Positions 40,816 through 49,969 are shown, numbered from the stretch's first letter. The stretch: 64,000 bases of DNA from Roseococcus sp. SYP-B2431 (GCF_004336745.1 NZ_SJXD01000022.1:496001-560000); one strand, 5' to 3'. The notes: a model not told the origin generated them from the letters alone. Numbers and translations: made by a program.

Positions 40816-42432
40816 ATGAAATCCATCCTCCGCCAGCTCGGCCTCGCCGCCGCGCTGCTGGCCGTTCCGCTCGCGGCGATGTCTCCCGCCGGGGCCCAGC
40901 AGCCGCGGACCTTGCGCATCGCCATGACCGCCGCGGACGTGCCGACCACCACCGGCATGCCCAACAACGGCTTCGAGGGCATGCGCTTCCTCGGCTATCC
41001 GATCTTCGAGGGGCTGGTGCTGTGGGATCTTTCGCGCACCGACCAGCTTGCCCCGCTGCGTCCCGGCCTGGCCGAATCCTGGCGGCAGGATCCCGCCGAT
41101 CCGCAGACCTGGCTGTTCACCCTGCGCCAGGGCGTGAAGTTCCATGACGGCTCGGACTTCAACGCCGATGCGGTGATCTGGAACCTCGACCGCTACTTCA
41201 ACAACCAGAGCCCGCAATACGATGCGGCGGGCGCCGGCATCACCCGGGCACGCGCTCCGCTCGTCGAAAGCTTCCGCAAGGTGGACGAGCGCACCGTCGC
41301 GATCCGCACCACGCGCGTGGCCAGCTACTTCCCCTATATGGCCGTCTACATGCTCTTCACCTCGCCCCGGAGCTTCGAGGCGGCCGGGCGCGACTGGGGC
41401 CGCGTCGCCACGCTCCCCGCCGCCGGCACCGGACCCTTCCGCATCACGCGCTTCGTGCCGCGCACCTCGGTCGAGCTCGGCAAGAACGAGAACTACTGGG
41501 ACCGCGGCCGCATCCCGCGGCTCGACCGCGTGCTGCTGCTGCCCATGCCCGAGGCAACGACGCGCCTCGCCGCGCTCCGCTCGGGCCAGGTGGACTGGAT
41601 CGAGGTGCCGCCGCCGGACGCCATCGCCTCGCTGCGCGGCGCCAACTTCGCCATCACCACCGGCTCCTATCCGCATGTCTGGCCCTATATGCTCCAGACG
41701 GGCGGCGACGGCCCGCTGCGCGACCCGCGCGTGCGCCAGGCGCTGAACTACTGCGTGGACCGCGCCGGCATGGTCGAGATGCTGAACGGCACGGCGGAGC
41801 CCAGCGTCGGCTGGCTCAAATCCTCCGACCCGAACTTCGGCACGCCGGAGAACCGCTACACCTTCGATCCCGCGCGCGGCCGGCGCCTGCTGGCCGAGGC
41901 CGGCTACAACGCGCAGCGCCCGCTCGCCTTCAAGGCCATGATCTCGACCTCCGGCTCGGGCCAGATGCTGCCCCTGCCGATGAACGAGTTCCTCCAGCAG
42001 AACCTGCGCGAGGCCTGCGGCGTGAACCTCTCCTTCGAGGTGACGGAGTGGAACACGCTGCTGACCGCGACGCGCGCCGCGCCCGGCTCGCCCCAGCTCG
42101 CGGGCTCGGTGGCGCTGAACGTCTCCTCGCCTTCGAGCGACCCCGCGGTGGCGGCGCGCTATTTCCTCCAGGCCTTCGTGCCGCCGAACGGCTTCAACTG
42201 GCCGCAATGGAACGACCCGGAGTTCGAGGCGGCCTTCGCGCGGCTGGAGCGCGCGACGAGCGAGGCCGAGTTCAACGCGGCCTATGCGGCGGCGCATGCC
42301 CGCCTCGTGGACAACCCGCCCTGGCTCTACATCGTGCACGACCTGAACCCGCGCGCGATGACGCGGCGCGTGCGGAACTTCGTCAGCCCGCAATCCTGGT
42401 TCGTGGATCTCGTGCCGATCGACCTCCAGTAG
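40816..42432 (+). CDS. ABC transporter substrate-binding protein, peptide/nickel (family 5) type
   Basis: 538 aa periplasmic protein. Signal peptide ending near residue 29 (SPAGAQ), then TLRIAMTAADVPTTTGMPNNGFEG, LAESWRQDPADPQTWLFTLRQGVKFHDGSDFNADAVIWNLDRYFN, which is the SBP_bac_5 signature, GTGPFRITRFVPRTSVELGKNENYWD and a CVDRAGMVEMLNG repeat in the second lobe. Oligopeptide, dipeptide, glutathione and similar ligands are possible. No permease or ATPase genes follow; the next gene is a NIPSNAP protein. Preceded by GGGAGAGGCCC. Confidence 0.92.
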   Translation: MKSILRQLGLAAALLAVPLAAMSPAGAQQPRTLRIAMTAADVPTTTGMPNNGFEGMRFLGYPIFEGLVLWDLSRTDQLAPLRPGLAESWRQDPADPQTWLFTLRQGVKFHDGSDFNADAVIWNLDRYFNNQSPQYDAAGAGITRARAPLVESFRKVDERTVAIRTTRVASYFPYMAVYMLFTSPRSFEAAGRDWGRVATLPAAGTGPFRITRFVPRTSVELGKNENYWDRGRIPRLDRVLLLPMPEATTRLAALRSGQVDWIEVPPPDAIASLRGANFAITTGSYPHVWPYMLQTGGDGPLRDPRVRQALNYCVDRAGMVEMLNGTAEPSVGWLKSSDPNFGTPENRYTFDPARGRRLLAEAGYNAQRPLAFKAMISTSGSGQMLPLPMNEFLQQNLREACGVNLSFEVTEWNTLLTATRAAPGSPQLAGSVALNVSSPSSDPAVAARYFLQAFVPPNGFNWPQWNDPEFEAAFARLERATSEAEFNAAYAAAHARLVDNPPWLYIVHDLNPRAMTRRVRNFVSPQSWFVDLVPIDLQ

Positions 42433-42488
42433 ATTTACATGCGCGGCAGTCCGGCGATGATGGGGCATTCCACCAAGGGAAGCGCCCC

Positions 42489-42821
42489 ATGATCGTCGAC
42501 GTCCGCATCTACACCTGCCTGCCGAACCGCATGAACGAGTTCGTGAACCTCTACGAGGAGAAGGCCTGGCCGCTGCAGCTCAAATATCTGGAGAACTGCC
42601 TGGGCTGGTACACGACCGTGGAGGGCGAGCTGAACACCGTCGTCCATCTCTGGGCCTACAAGGACCAGGGCGACCGCGAGCAGCGCCGCGCGGCCATGGC
42701 CGCCGACCCCGCCTGGGGCGAGTTCCTGGCCGCCGTGGGCAAGGCCGGCTGCCTCGTGAAGATGGAGAACCGCATCACGAAGGAAGCGCCGCACTTCGCG
42801 AAGTGGAAGGCGAAGGCCTGA
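42489..42821 (+). CDS. NIPSNAP family protein
   Basis: 110 aa ferredoxin-like fold. VDVRIYTCLPNRMNEFVNLYEEKAWPLQLKYL, LGWYTTVEGELNTVVHLWAYKDQGDREQRRAAMAADPAWGEFL matches the NIPSNAP pattern (Y-T-P-G, W-Y-D, R-R). The function of the bacterial members is not known; they often accompany catabolic or transport genes. ATG preceded by GGGAAGCGCCCC. It probably ends the operon with the substrate-binding protein, before a strong hairpin. Confidence 0.9.
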   Translation: MIVDVRIYTCLPNRMNEFVNLYEEKAWPLQLKYLENCLGWYTTVEGELNTVVHLWAYKDQGDREQRRAAMAADPAWGEFLAAVGKAGCLVKMENRITKEAPHFAKWKAKA

Positions 42822-42829
42822 TCCCGCCG

Positions 42830-42855
42830 CCCGGCCGGGGAAGCCCGGCCGGGCG
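42830..42855. terminator. Bidirectional hairpin between convergent genes
   Basis: GCCCGGCCGGG-GAAG-CCCGGCCGGGC is an 11-bp perfect hairpin with a four-base loop in the 43-base gap between the NIPSNAP and SOD genes, which converge. No T-run follows on either strand, so it may block read-through in both directions mainly by structure. Confidence 0.55.
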
Positions 42856-42864
42856 ATCGCGACC

Positions 42865-43596
42865 TCAGACCTTCAGCGTGCCGGCCATCGCCGCCTGGTA
42901 GCGCGTGCCGATCTTCGCCCAGTCCAGCACGTCCCACCACTTGCCGACATACTCGGCGCGGCGGTTCTGGTAGCGCAGGTAATAGGCGTGCTCCCACACG
43001 TCGTTGCCCATCAGCATGCGATGCCCGTCCATCAGGGGACTGTCCTGGTTGGGCTTGGTCACGATCGCCAGCCGCCCCTCGCGCGTCACCGTCACGAAAG
43101 CCCAGCCCGAGCCGAAGACGCTCATCGCCGCCGCGTTGAAGCGGTTCTTGAACTCGCCGAAGCCGCCGAGGTCGCGGTCGATCGCCGCCTTCACAGGGCC
43201 CGCGGCCTCGCCGCCCGCGCCGCCCATGATCTCCCAGAACATGGTGTGGTTGGCATGCCCGCCGCCGAAGTTGCGCAGCCGCGTGCGCAGCGCCTCGGGC
43301 GCCTGGTTCACCTGCATCACCAGCTCGTCCAGCGGCAGGCGCGCCAGCGCATCCTGCCCGGCCACGGCCGCGTTGAGCCCGGTCACATAGGCCTGGTGGT
43401 GGAAGCGCCAGTGGAGCTCCATGGTGCGCGCGTCGATCGCGGCCTCGTTCTTGTCGAAGCCGTAGCCGAGCTGGGGCAGGGTGAAGGGGCCGGTCGGGGC
43501 TGCCGCGGGCGCCTGGGCCGCGGCGGGACGCAAGAAGCCGGCGAGACCGAGGCCGGCGGCGCCGAGCACCAGGCCGCGGCGTTGGATGAAGGCCAT
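42865..43596 (-). CDS. Exported Fe/Mn superoxide dismutase
   Basis: 243 aa. A signal peptide of about 28 residues with an Arg pair (QRRGLVLGAAGLGLAGFL, cleavage near AAAQ) precedes the SOD. Metal ligands are His62 (MELHW), His117 (GGHANHTMFW), Asp199 and His203 (DVWEHAYYL), all present. GSGWAFVTVTREGRL and DVLDWAKI are standard. It converts superoxide to peroxide and oxygen in the periplasm, where Cu/Zn enzymes are more usual; iron or manganese cannot be decided. A run of Ala/Pro (QAPAAAPTGP) after the signal acts as linker. Confidence 0.92.
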   Translation of the reverse strand: MAFIQRRGLVLGAAGLGLAGFLRPAAAQAPAAAPTGPFTLPQLGYGFDKNEAAIDARTMELHWRFHHQAYVTGLNAAVAGQDALARLPLDELVMQVNQAPEALRTRLRNFGGGHANHTMFWEIMGGAGGEAAGPVKAAIDRDLGGFGEFKNRFNAAAMSVFGSGWAFVTVTREGRLAIVTKPNQDSPLMDGHRMLMGNDVWEHAYYLRYQNRRAEYVGKWWDVLDWAKIGTRYQAAMAGTLKV

Positions 43597-43761
43597 ATGT
43601 GGTTCCTCCCTGGGGGCCGTCCGGAGATGGGGCCCCGCCCGGGGAACGTCTATAGCCGCATCCCGGCCGGCCCCGCCCGGAAAATTCGGCGACCGGCCCG
43701 CCTGCTTGCCAGCCCCCTCCCCCCGCGCTACCGCCGGGGGAACACGTTCCGAGGACCCGAG

Positions 43762-44772
43762 ATGAGCGAAGCCAGCCTGATCCTGAACCGCGAAGGCGCC
43801 GCCGGTACCCTGCTGATGAACCGGCCCAAGGCGCTGAACGCGCTCGACATCGGGATGATCCGGGATTTCGCCGCCGCCATCGCGCAGTGGAAGGACGACG
43901 CTTCGGTCAAGCTCGTGATCCTCGAGGGCGCCGGCGGCCGCGCCTTCTGCGCCGGCGGCGACGTGCGCGCCGTCCGCGAGGCGGCCGTCGCCGGCGACCG
44001 CGCGCCCGTCGCCGCCTTCTTCACCGAGGAATACGCGGTGAACGAGGGCATCGCGCTCTTCCCCAAGCCCTGGGTCTCGCTGATCGACGGCGTCTGCATG
44101 GGCGGCGGCATCGGGCTCGCCATCCACAACGGCCCGCGCGTCGTCAGCGAGCATGCGCTGCTGGCCATGCCCGAGACGGCCATCGCGCTCTTCCCCGATG
44201 TCGGCACCAGCTATGTGCTGCCGCGCCTGCCCAATTCGATCGGCACCTGGCTCGCGCTCACCGGCGCGCGGCTGAACGGCGCGGATGCCGTGCATGCCGG
44301 CCTCGCCACGCATTTCGTCCCGCGCGAGAAGTTTTCCGCAATGCGCGCCGCGCTGGTCGGAAGCGGCGACGCGCAGGTCGTCGGGGACTTCGCCGTCCCG
44401 CCGCCGGAAGCCAGCTTCGCCCCGCATATGGAGGCCATCGGTCGCTGCTTCTCGATGGACAGCATGCTCGGCATCCTCGATGCGCTGGAGGCCGAGGACA
44501 CCGAATGGTCCGCCGCCCAGATCAAGACGCTGCGCCGGATGTCGCCGACCAGCCTCAGCGTCTCGCTGGAGCTGCTGCGCCGCGGCGCGAAGCTGGACCT
44601 GCGCGGCTGCCTGGACGAGGAGCTGAAGCTCACCCGCAGCGTCGTGCACGACCATCCGGATTTCCGCGAGGGCGTGCGCAGCGTGCTCGTGGACAAGGAC
44701 GGCGCCCCGAACTGGACGCCGAAGACGCTGGAAGAGGTCGAGCCGGCGAAGATCCTGGCGCTGTTCCAGTAG
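43762..44772 (+). CDS. 3-Hydroxyisobutyryl-CoA hydrolase / enoyl-CoA hydratase family
   Basis: 336 aa. The crotonase core has GGRAFCAGGDVRAVRE, FTEEYAVNEGIALFPKPWVSLIDGVCMGGGIGLAIH, and LLAMPETAIALFPDVGTSYVLPRLP; the EYxxN, the MPE.. and FPDVG motifs are those of 3-hydroxyisobutyryl-CoA hydrolase (valine breakdown) rather than of plain enoyl-CoA hydratase. The C-terminal KTLRRMSPTSLSVSLELLRRG is also typical. Length (about 340) fits. ATG after GAGGACCCGAG. No other valine genes nearby. Confidence 0.92.
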   Translation: MSEASLILNREGAAGTLLMNRPKALNALDIGMIRDFAAAIAQWKDDASVKLVILEGAGGRAFCAGGDVRAVREAAVAGDRAPVAAFFTEEYAVNEGIALFPKPWVSLIDGVCMGGGIGLAIHNGPRVVSEHALLAMPETAIALFPDVGTSYVLPRLPNSIGTWLALTGARLNGADAVHAGLATHFVPREKFSAMRAALVGSGDAQVVGDFAVPPPEASFAPHMEAIGRCFSMDSMLGILDALEAEDTEWSAAQIKTLRRMSPTSLSVSLELLRRGAKLDLRGCLDEELKLTRSVVHDHPDFREGVRSVLVDKDGAPNWTPKTLEEVEPAKILALFQ

Positions 44773-44793
44773 TTCAGCGCAAGGCGCGCTGCC

Positions 44794-45705
44794 TCAGCGC
44801 AGCGCGCCGAGAAGCACGAGGACGACGCCCCCGACCAGCGTCAGCGCGCCCACCACGTCCTTGGTCTTCAGACGCTCGCCCAGGAAGAAGCGGCTGAAGA
44901 GCAGGGTGAAGACGATCTCCACCTGCCCCACCGCGCGCACCAGCGCGACCGGCGCCAGCGAGAAGCCGACGAACCAGCAGCTCGACCCGAAGGCCGAGAG
45001 CGCGCCCACCTGCATGGAGCTGCGCCAGCTGCGGAAGACGGCGACGAGCTGCTTCGGCTCGGCCAGCAACAGCCAGCCGCCTTGCAGGGCGGTCTGGATC
45101 ATGTTGGTGACCACGACCGAGAAGAGCGCCTTCAGGATCGCATCCTCGCCCGGCAGTTCGAGATTCGCCTTGCGCACGAAGATCGAGGTGAAGGCGAAGA
45201 AGGCCCCGGCGCCGATGCCGCAGAGCGCCGCCGGCTGGAAGGTGGCGCGCCAGATGTCCCGCCCGCTCAGCCCGCGCCCCGCCAGCGTCAGGTACATCAC
45301 GCCGAAGACGCTGATCGCGATGCCGAGCCAGGAGAGCGCCGGCAGCACCTCGCCGAGCAGGATGATCGACAGCAGGGAGGCCTGCACGGCCTCGGTCTTG
45401 GAATAGGCCGTGCCCACGGCGAAGCCGCGCGGCCCGAAGGAGGAGATGAGCAGGTTGGTGCCGAAGATCTGCCCGAGGCCTGCCATCGCGCAAAGCGCGA
45501 TGAACCACCAGCTCACCGGCCCGAAGCTCCCCCCGAAGATCAGCCAGTAGACCAGCAGGATCATCGCGCCCACGGGCACGCCGTAGAGGTAGCGCACCAC
45601 CGCGGCGGCATTGAGCGAGAGCTGTCCCCGGAGCCGCTGCTGGAGGGCGGTGCGCCAGCACTGGAACAGCGCGGCGGAGAGGGTGATGAAGACCCAGAGC
45701 GGCAC
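44794..45705 (-). CDS. EamA/DMT-superfamily permease
   Basis: 303 aa with about ten membrane helices in two EamA-like halves. Helix stretches such as WWFIALCAMAGLGQIFGTNLLISS, AVQASLLSIILLGEVLPALSWLGIAISVFGVMYL and the second-half VRAVGQVEIVFTLLFSRFFLGERLKTKDVVGALTLVGGVVLVLLG match DMT exporters. The start is GTG with AAGGGG upstream. It converges on the hydratase gene with a 21-base gap. Substrate unknown (amino acids, nucleotides or metabolites for this superfamily). Confidence 0.88.
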   Translation of the reverse strand: MPLWVFITLSAALFQCWRTALQQRLRGQLSLNAAAVVRYLYGVPVGAMILLVYWLIFGGSFGPVSWWFIALCAMAGLGQIFGTNLLISSFGPRGFAVGTAYSKTEAVQASLLSIILLGEVLPALSWLGIAISVFGVMYLTLAGRGLSGRDIWRATFQPAALCGIGAGAFFAFTSIFVRKANLELPGEDAILKALFSVVVTNMIQTALQGGWLLLAEPKQLVAVFRSWRSSMQVGALSAFGSSCWFVGFSLAPVALVRAVGQVEIVFTLLFSRFFLGERLKTKDVVGALTLVGGVVLVLLGALR

Positions 45706-45735
45706 TCGGAAAACCCCTTGATCGGGGCAGCTTAC

Positions 45736-47151
45736 CTAACGCCTCGTGCGCCGCCAGCCGGGGTCCTCGACGGCCAGCCATGCCAGGCCGGACCGGCGCA
45801 GCATGGTCGCCGCCTCGGCCTCGGCGGCCGCCACGATCTCCGCCTCGTCCAGATGCGGGGTCCGGCGGTCCTCCATCAGCAGCTCGCCGCCGATGACCAC
45901 GTCGCGCACATCGGCGCCGGTCGCGAAGCACACCACCCGCCAGACCGGCATATTGGCCGGGACCATGTGCGGCGCGGTGAGATCCACCGTGATGAGGTCG
46001 GCGCGCTTGCCCGCTTCCAGGCTGCCGATCTCGCGCTCCAGGCCGATGGCGCGCGCCGCGTCGATCGTGATCATCTCCAGCGCGCGGCCGGGCGGGATCA
46101 GCGAGGCGTCGCGCTCCGCGCGCTGGGCGTAGCGCATGGCCTCGAAGGCATGGCGGAAGAGGTCGCCGCTGCGGTCGGGCGCCGTGCCGTCGCTGCCCAC
46201 GGCGACATTCACCCCGGCATCCAGCAGCTTCGCCACCGGGCAGAAGCCGGTGACGGCGGCGATGGCCGTCGGGTTGTGCACCACATGCGCCGCCGATTTC
46301 ACCAGGGCCGCGATGTCGGCCTCCGTGAGGTCGGTGCAATGGGACAGGAAGGCGTCCGGCCCCAGCAGGCCGAACATGTCCTGCGCCATGGCGATGCTGC
46401 CGGCGCGGTGCCCGTCCTGGTGGAAGATCGTGTTGAAGGTCGCTCCCAGCTCGCGGACCTTGCGGCCCTGCGCCTTGATCTCGGCCACGAGGGCCGGGTC
46501 GTGCGCGCTCTCGCGGTAGACCGGCATCATGGTGCAGAGGCGCATCCGCCCCTTCCCGTGCAGCCGCTCGAAGAGCAGGCCCATGGTCTCCAACTGGTCC
46601 TCGAAGGAGATGGCGCGGGTGCCGCCGTCCTCCATCACGTAGTCGTGCGGGAAGGGCGGGCGCCGGGGGCCCACGGCCATGACCTCGCGGAGGCCAATCT
46701 CGGCGATCGCGCGGGCGCGGGCCTCGCCGGCGGCCGGCGTGTCCACCCGCATGATGCAGTCGCCCCCGCCCAGCACGGAGACGCCGGTGGTGACGCCCGC
46801 CTTCAGCCGCTCCAGCCCCGCAAGCCGGGCCTCGGCGTACCAGAAGGCGGCGGGCGAGGCGGAGGAGTAGATGACCCGGCAGGCGGCGCTCCACTGCTGG
46901 AAATCGCCGTTGCCCAGCGTTTTCACGAGCCCGTGGCCGGCATGGGCATGGGCGTCCACCAGCCCCGGCAGCACGGCCTTGCCGCGCGCGTCCAACACAT
47001 GTTCCGGCGCGGGGAAGGCTTTCGCGACCTCGTCGCGCGTCCCCACCGCCAGGATCCGGCCGCCCCGCATCGCGATGGCGCCGTCCGGAATGACGCGGCG
47101 CTCCTCGTCGAGGGTGATGACGGTTCCGCCGGTGACGAGCAGCTCGCTCAT
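45736..47151 (-). CDS. Amidohydrolase (TRZ/ATZ, cytosine deaminase-like)
   Basis: 471 aa. Metal-dependent hydrolase of the chlorohydrolase/cytosine-deaminase type. VLPGLVDAHAHAGHG gives the first His pair, LFNTIFHQDGHRAGS and FLSHCTDLTEADI the third and fourth His region, and VGSDGTAPDRSGDLFRHAF the metal Asp. A short N-terminal beta part (LLVTGGTVITLDEERR) and a C-terminal return (IGSLEAGKRADLITVDL) complete the barrel with its sandwich domain. The substrate may be a hydroxyl- or amino-substituted ring or amide. The ATG overlaps the phosphatase stop, so both are co-expressed. Confidence 0.9.
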   Translation of the reverse strand: MSELLVTGGTVITLDEERRVIPDGAIAMRGGRILAVGTRDEVAKAFPAPEHVLDARGKAVLPGLVDAHAHAGHGLVKTLGNGDFQQWSAACRVIYSSASPAAFWYAEARLAGLERLKAGVTTGVSVLGGGDCIMRVDTPAAGEARARAIAEIGLREVMAVGPRRPPFPHDYVMEDGGTRAISFEDQLETMGLLFERLHGKGRMRLCTMMPVYRESAHDPALVAEIKAQGRKVRELGATFNTIFHQDGHRAGSIAMAQDMFGLLGPDAFLSHCTDLTEADIAALVKSAAHVVHNPTAIAAVTGFCPVAKLLDAGVNVAVGSDGTAPDRSGDLFRHAFEAMRYAQRAERDASLIPPGRALEMITIDAARAIGLEREIGSLEAGKRADLITVDLTAPHMVPANMPVWRVVCFATGADVRDVVIGGELLMEDRRTPHLDEAEIVAAAEAEAATMLRRSGLAWLAVEDPGWRRTRR

Positions 47152-47705
47152 GCGTGCCGCCACGCGAACTCCTGCGGCGGTCCGGCGGTCGGGTCCGCCT
47201 CGATCATCTCGCCATTCGTCACCGACTTGCCGGTGAAGGCCAGGATGAACCCCCAATGCGAGACCACGACCGTGTGCGCCCAGTCGTCCAGCGCCGCCAT
47301 CTCCGCGCGGAACAGGGCCGCGCGGTCCATCACCTGGTCGTGCGGCTCCTCGATGGCGGGCCACCAGACCTCCTCCATCGCGTGGAAGCCCACCTCGGGG
47401 AAGCTGGCGCGCAGATGGCTGATGGGCGAGCCGACGTCGCAAACAAAGGCGTAACGTTCCCGCACCGTCGGCGTTACCGTGAGCGGCAGGCCGAGCGCCC
47501 GGGCCACCGGCGTCGCGGTCTCGATCGCGCGGGTATAGGGCGAGACGATGATCCGGCGGATGTCGCGCCGGGCCAGCACTCCGGCCGCCTTGGCCGCCTG
47601 CTCATGCCCCAGCGGGGTGAGCTTCGGATCGACGATCCCGGGATCGACCCGGGTGGCCGAGAAGTGGAGGTTGAACTCGCTCTGTCCGTGCCGGAGGAAG
47701 ATCAT
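47148..47705 (-). CDS. Histidine phosphatase family protein
   Basis: 185 aa. The phosphoenzyme His is in LRHGQSEFN (His6), IVSPYTRAIETA gives the second Arg, and VVVSHWGFI supplies the C-terminal His. An EERYAF-like stretch (RERYAFVCDVG) and EEPHDQVMDR in the middle differ from cofactor-dependent mutases, so a phosphatase role is more likely. ATG at 47705 is preferred because it makes the RHG motif begin near residue 5. Translationally coupled to the amidohydrolase; its start is divergent from the Tim44-like gene. Confidence 0.88.
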   Translation of the reverse strand: MIFLRHGQSEFNLHFSATRVDPGIVDPKLTPLGHEQAAKAAGVLARRDIRRIIVSPYTRAIETATPVARALGLPLTVTPTVRERYAFVCDVGSPISHLRASFPEVGFHAMEEVWWPAIEEPHDQVMDRAALFRAEMAALDDWAHTVVVSHWGFILAFTGKSVTNGEMIEADPTAGPPQEFAWRHA

Positions 47706-47812
47706 GCCCGAGGCGTAGCCGGAGGTCTCCGGTGCGGCAAGCGGGCGATTCAGGAACAAGACATTGCGGCGAGGCCATGCCTTGCCTAAGTAGATGAGGC
47801 TTGGAGGTCCCA

Positions 47813-48478
47813 ATGTCGGGCGGTTTTCCCATCGATCTGATTCTGTTCGCCATGGTTGCGGCCTTCCTGGTGCTGCGCCTGCGCAGCGTGCTGGGCAAGC
47901 GCCAGGGCTTCGAACGGCCGCCGGCCACGCCCGGCTTGCCCGAGGCCCGCACGGCCCGCGTCGAGGCCGTGACGGAGGACATCGCCGCCGCCCGCGCGGA
48001 CGGTGCGCGGCGGACCCTGCCGCCTTCCTCCAGCGCGGCCGGCCAGGGCCTGGCCCGCATCGCGGCCGTGGACCCCAGCTTCGAGCCCAATGCCTTCCTG
48101 GACGGGGCGGAGGGCGCTTTCCGCATGATCGTCGCCGCCTTCGCCCAGGGCGACCGGCAGACGCTGCGCGGCCTGCTCTCCGACGACACCTATGCCGGCT
48201 TCGAGCAGGCGGTGACGGCGCGCGAGAATGCCGGCGAGAGCCAGCGTACCGAGATCCGCGCCATGCAGGAGATCGCGGTCGAGGGCGCCGCGCTGAACGG
48301 CAACCTGGCCGAGGTGACGGTGCGCTTCGTCTCCGACCAGGTGAACATCACCACGCGGAACCAGGAGATCGTCGCCGGCGCCGATGCGGTGACCGAGGTG
48401 GTCGACATCTGGACCTTCCAGCGCGACGTGTCGCAGAAGGACCCGACCTGGAAGCTGACGGCCACGCGCAGCGGCTGA
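47813..48478 (+). CDS. Tim44-like domain protein (TimA-type)
   Basis: 221 aa. One N-terminal membrane segment (DLILFAMVAAFLVLRLRSVLG) is followed by a linker rich in Ala/Arg and a Tim44-like/calponin fold starting at DPSFEPNAFLDGAEGAFRMIVAAFAQGDRQTLRGLLSDD. VVDIWTFQRDVSQKDPTWKLTATRS is the hallmark end. In alphaproteobacteria this inner-membrane protein is related to the mitochondrial import motor factor; its bacterial role may be in membrane-protein assembly. ATG preceded by TTGGAGG. Confidence 0.92.
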   Translation: MSGGFPIDLILFAMVAAFLVLRLRSVLGKRQGFERPPATPGLPEARTARVEAVTEDIAAARADGARRTLPPSSSAAGQGLARIAAVDPSFEPNAFLDGAEGAFRMIVAAFAQGDRQTLRGLLSDDTYAGFEQAVTARENAGESQRTEIRAMQEIAVEGAALNGNLAEVTVRFVSDQVNITTRNQEIVAGADAVTEVVDIWTFQRDVSQKDPTWKLTATRSG

Positions 48479-48490
48479 AGGCGTTCCGTC

Positions 48491-48522
48491 GGAGGCGCGG
48501 CCTTAGTTAGCCAGGCGCCTCC
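48491..48522 (+). terminator. Hairpin after the Tim44-like gene
   Basis: GGAGGCGC (48491-48498) pairs with GCGCCTCC (48515-48522), followed by TTTCCT on the plus strand. It lies between convergent genes and overlaps the end of the DUF1003 gene. A weak intrinsic terminator for the plus-strand gene. Confidence 0.4.
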
Positions 48523-49013
48523 TTTCCTGTCTCCGCCATCCGATGCTCCGCCAGATGCGCGGAGAGCTGCTCGATCACATGGATCATCTTGATGATCTCC
48601 TGCTCCCGCAGCGAGTCCAGCTTGGCGTGCAGCGCCTCGATCTCCAGCTCCGCCTTCACGTTCACGCGATAGTCGAACTCCGCGTGCCTCCGGTCGATCT
48701 CCGACTGCCGGTTCTGGCTCATCATGATGATGGGCGCCGTGTAGGCCGCCTGGAAGGAGAGCGCGAGGTTCAGCAGGATGAACGGGTAGGGGTCCCACCG
48801 CAGGACGTAGCCGGTGACGTTCAGCGCGATCCAGATCGCGAGCAGGGCGCTCTGGATGATGATGAAGCGCCAGGAGCCGACGGTCGCCGCCACGAAGTCT
48901 GCGACGCGCTGGCCGGTATCCGTGTGGAGCGGCCTCTTGCTGCGCGCCGGCTTCTCCGCCCGCAGACTGAGGAGCTGGGCCTTCTCCTCGGCGGTGAGAT
49001 GGGTGTGGGGCAT
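48507..49013 (-). CDS. DUF1003 membrane protein
   Basis: 168 aa. Two membrane helices (WRFIIIQSALLAIWIALNVTGYVL and YPFILLNLALSFQAAYTAPIIMMSQNRQ) and the conserved WDPYPFILLN...MMSQNRQSEIDRRHAEFDYRVN pattern define DUF1003. The C-terminal part is a coiled coil (AELEIEALHAKLDSLREQEI). Function unknown; related proteins have been noted in stress and cell-envelope contexts. It follows tyrA on the same strand after 68 bases. Confidence 0.9.
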   Translation of the reverse strand: MPHTHLTAEEKAQLLSLRAEKPARSKRPLHTDTGQRVADFVAATVGSWRFIIIQSALLAIWIALNVTGYVLRWDPYPFILLNLALSFQAAYTAPIIMMSQNRQSEIDRRHAEFDYRVNVKAELEIEALHAKLDSLREQEIIKMIHVIEQLSAHLAEHRMAETGKEAPG

Positions 49014-49081
49014 GCGGCCTGATCCCGTTCGTTCCGGGTCCAGGCTACGCCTTCGCGGTCTCGGCCGGCCAGGACGCTGGC

Positions 49082-49969
49082 TCAGGCCTGCTTGTGCTCG
49101 ATCAGCTCCTTGCGGATCTTCCGGCCGCGCTGGATGCGGTCGACGATGAACTCCTCCTGGCCCCAGCGGATGGCCCGGCCGAAGGCCTGGGCGTCCTCGG
49201 TGAAGCGGGCCAGCATCTCCAGCACCGCGGGGCGGTTGTTCAGGAAGACGTCGCGCCACATGGCCACGTCGCTGCCGGCGATCCGCGTGAAGTCGCGGAA
49301 GCCGGAGGCGGCGAATTTCAGCACGCTCTCGCGCGTCTCTTCCGAGAGGTCGTCCGCCGTGCCGCAGATGGTGAAGGCGATGAGATGCGGCAGATGCGAG
49401 ACGATCGCCACGACCTTGTCATGCGTCGCCGCGTCCATGCACTCGATCATGGCCCCGCAGCGCAGCCACATCTCCCGAAGCGCGGCGATGGCGGCCGGAT
49501 CCGTCCCCTCGGGCGGGGTGAGGATGGTGTACCGGCCCTCGAAGAGGCTGGAAAATCCGGAATCGGGGCCGGAGAACTCCGTGCCCGCCATGGGATGCGC
49601 GGGGACCAGATGCACGCCGGCCGGCAGCAGCGGCTGAAGGTCGCGCAGCACGGAGCCCTTGGTGGAGCCCACGTCGCTGAGGATGGCGCCCGGCTTCAGA
49701 TGGGGCGCGATCCGCGCCATCACCTCGGCATAGGCGCCGACGGGCACGCAGAGGATGACGCAGTCCGCGCCCTCGACGGCCCTGGCCGGATCCTCCTCCA
49801 CACGATCCGCGAAGCCGAGCTCGCGCACGCGGTCCAGGGTCTTGCCGCTGCGGGCGCTGACCACGACCTCGCGCGCGATGCCGCCGGTCTCCCGGGCCCG
49901 GCGGGCGATGGAGCCGCCGATGAGCCCCGCGCCGATCAGGCAGAGCCGGCCGAAAAGCGGCTCAACCAT
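49082..49969 (-). CDS. tyrA: Prephenate/arogenate dehydrogenase
   Basis: 295 aa. NAD-binding [16 protein letters not shown] at the start, [52 protein letters not shown] and the helical C-terminal dimerisation part [13 protein letters not shown] are standard TyrA. It makes 4-hydroxyphenylpyruvate or tyrosine from prephenate/arogenate. No chorismate mutase or ACT domain is fused. It starts eight bases before the hisC stop (overlap), and so belongs to the pheA-like-hisC-tyrA operon. Confidence 0.94.
   Translation of the reverse strand: MVEPLFGRLCLIGAGLIGGSIARRARETGGIAREVVVSARSGKTLDRVRELGFADRVEEDPARAVEGADCVILCVPVGAYAEVMARIAPHLKPGAILSDVGSTKGSVLRDLQPLLPAGVHLVPAHPMAGTEFSGPDSGFSSLFEGRYTILTPPEGTDPAAIAALREMWLRCGAMIECMDAATHDKVVAIVSHLPHLIAFTICGTADDLSEETRESVLKFAASGFRDFTRIAGSDVAMWRDVFLNNRPAVLEMLARFTEDAQAFGRAIRWGQEEFIVDRIQRGRKIRKELIEHKQA

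Noticed and set aside
42048-42480. Alternative 257-codon frame running into the NIPSNAP gene
   Set aside because: The upstream part shadows the end of the substrate-binding protein; the NIPSNAP gene itself starts at 42489 with a normal family N-terminus.
45082-47454. 790-codon open frame on the plus strand
   Set aside because: It is antisense to a complete amidohydrolase and part of the permease; His/Gln/Arg/Gly-rich composition without motifs is typical of the mirror frame.
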